From contig NZ_CP033381.1 of the NCBI RefSeq assembly GCF_016865255.1, positions 2,480,001-2,544,000 of the forward strand: DNA of 64,000 nt. The letters are read 5' to 3'. The position numbers were made by a program, and so were the translations under genes. Source of the DNA: Methylomonas sp. LW13 (GTDB taxonomy: Bacteria; Pseudomonadota; Gammaproteobacteria; Methylococcales; Methylomonadaceae). Each line of letters begins with the position of its first letter. The first letter of the stretch is position 1. The notes below the pieces were generated by a model that was not told the DNA's origin, ran no database searches, and saw nothing but the letters and a program-made list of their open reading frames with translations. Positions 63,645 through 64,000 of the stretch are shown here, piece after piece.

Positions 63645-64000
63645 ATGACCATCATCAACCTCTCCCAAGAACCCCACCAAATCCCAACCCTAGCCCAATG
63701 GCACCACGCCGAATGGGCCGATCTGAATCCGGGCCAAGCCTTGGAACACCGCATCCAAAAAATGCAGGCTTATTTAAGCAACAAATTAATCCCGAGCACT
63801 TACATTTACAAACATGAAGACCAGTTGGCCGGCTCGGCAGCCATCATAGAAAGCGATATGGATACCCGCCCGGAACTGACGCCATGGTTAGCCAGTGTTT
63901 ACGTGGCCCCCGAATTCCGCCGGCAGGGCATCGGCTCAGAGTTGGTAAAACATGTCATGTTGCAAGCTAAGACAGCCGGCGTTGCCAAGCTCTATCTGTT
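63645..64000 (+). CDS. GNAT-family N-acetyltransferase, 3'-truncated by the window
   Basis: The frame from the ATG at 63645 runs open to the window end (118 residues visible). After a variable N-terminus it shows the GNAT core: LAGSAAIIESDMD, LASVYVAPEFRRQGIGSELV, where R-R-Q-G-I-G is the acetyl-CoA pyrophosphate loop, and KHVMLQAKTAGVAKLYL. Acceptor substrate unknown. It begins 53 bases after the long inverted repeat copy 2. Confidence 0.87.
   Translation, partial: MTIINLSQEPHQIPTLAQWHHAEWADLNPGQALEHRIQKMQAYLSNKLIPSTYIYKHEDQLAGSAAIIESDMDTRPELTPWLASVYVAPEFRRQGIGSELVKHVMLQAKTAGVAKLYL

Noticed and set aside
62956-63817. Arg/Pro-rich ORFs in and around the long intergenic repeats
   Set aside because: They translate repeat copies on several frames and strands; the real gene nearby is the GNAT frame from 63645.

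Overview
The window reads as chromosomal DNA of a gammaproteobacterium. The RecBCD, DksA, GluQ, RpoS, FNR, LpxK and KdsB sets, the gene orders recC-recB-recD and exbB-exbD-lpxK-trm112-kdsB, and the assimilatory nirBD locus all fit that class. Protein style and intergenic repeats suggest a methanotroph of the Methylococcales (Methylomonas-like), but this is an inference; no methane-oxidation gene lies in the window. Most genes are moderately GC-rich housekeeping genes. No tRNA, rRNA or CRISPR array was seen.

Layout. 1-6840: the 3' part of an RND efflux pump, a secreted cupin, a decayed IS5-type element, a DUF433/DUF5615 toxin-antitoxin pair, a FixJ-like regulator and a four-CBS diguanylate cyclase. 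6947-16076: a tight recC-recB-recD operon. 16258-18750: an AT-rich block on the minus strand with a reverse transcriptase, an OLD-type ATPase-TOPRIM protein and a structured leader. It is best read as a retron-type phage-defence module sitting against recBCD. 18781-19565: repeats, including a degenerate array of about 19 units of exactly 21 bp with palindromic cores. 19681-23503: tolC, then an AT-rich Bacteroidota-like DUF4301 gene with a Bacteroidota-style -7 promoter element, abutting a galU gene reduced to its 3' third.

23529-44229: housekeeping and regulation. It holds an EamA transporter, acs, gluQ-dksA (gluQ apparently without an ATG/GTG/TTG start), an aminotransferase with a rhodanese, mobB-moeA, a membrane J-protein, rpoS with a long structured leader and a CRP-like site, ppx, a YadGH-type ABC exporter, fnr, fbp, a stray fliK-like gene and a periplasmic beta-propeller protein.

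44509-49923 is a coherent nitrogen-assimilation locus. A nitrate/nitrite MFS transporter and the ANTAR regulator NasT face nirBD across an intergenic region in which an NtrC-like site, a sigma-54 promoter, an ANTAR-type hexaloop hairpin and an intrinsic terminator can be read in order. This is a nearly complete NtrC plus antitermination circuit.

49927-64000: a PhzF enzyme, envelope proteins (YdjM-like, CreD, a lipoprotein hydrolase), an HDOD protein, prmB-aroC-MFS, the exbB-exbD-lpxK-trm112-kdsB lipopolysaccharide operon, a NERD/zinc-finger protein, a nested inverted-repeat region and the start of a GNAT acetyltransferase cut by the window edge.
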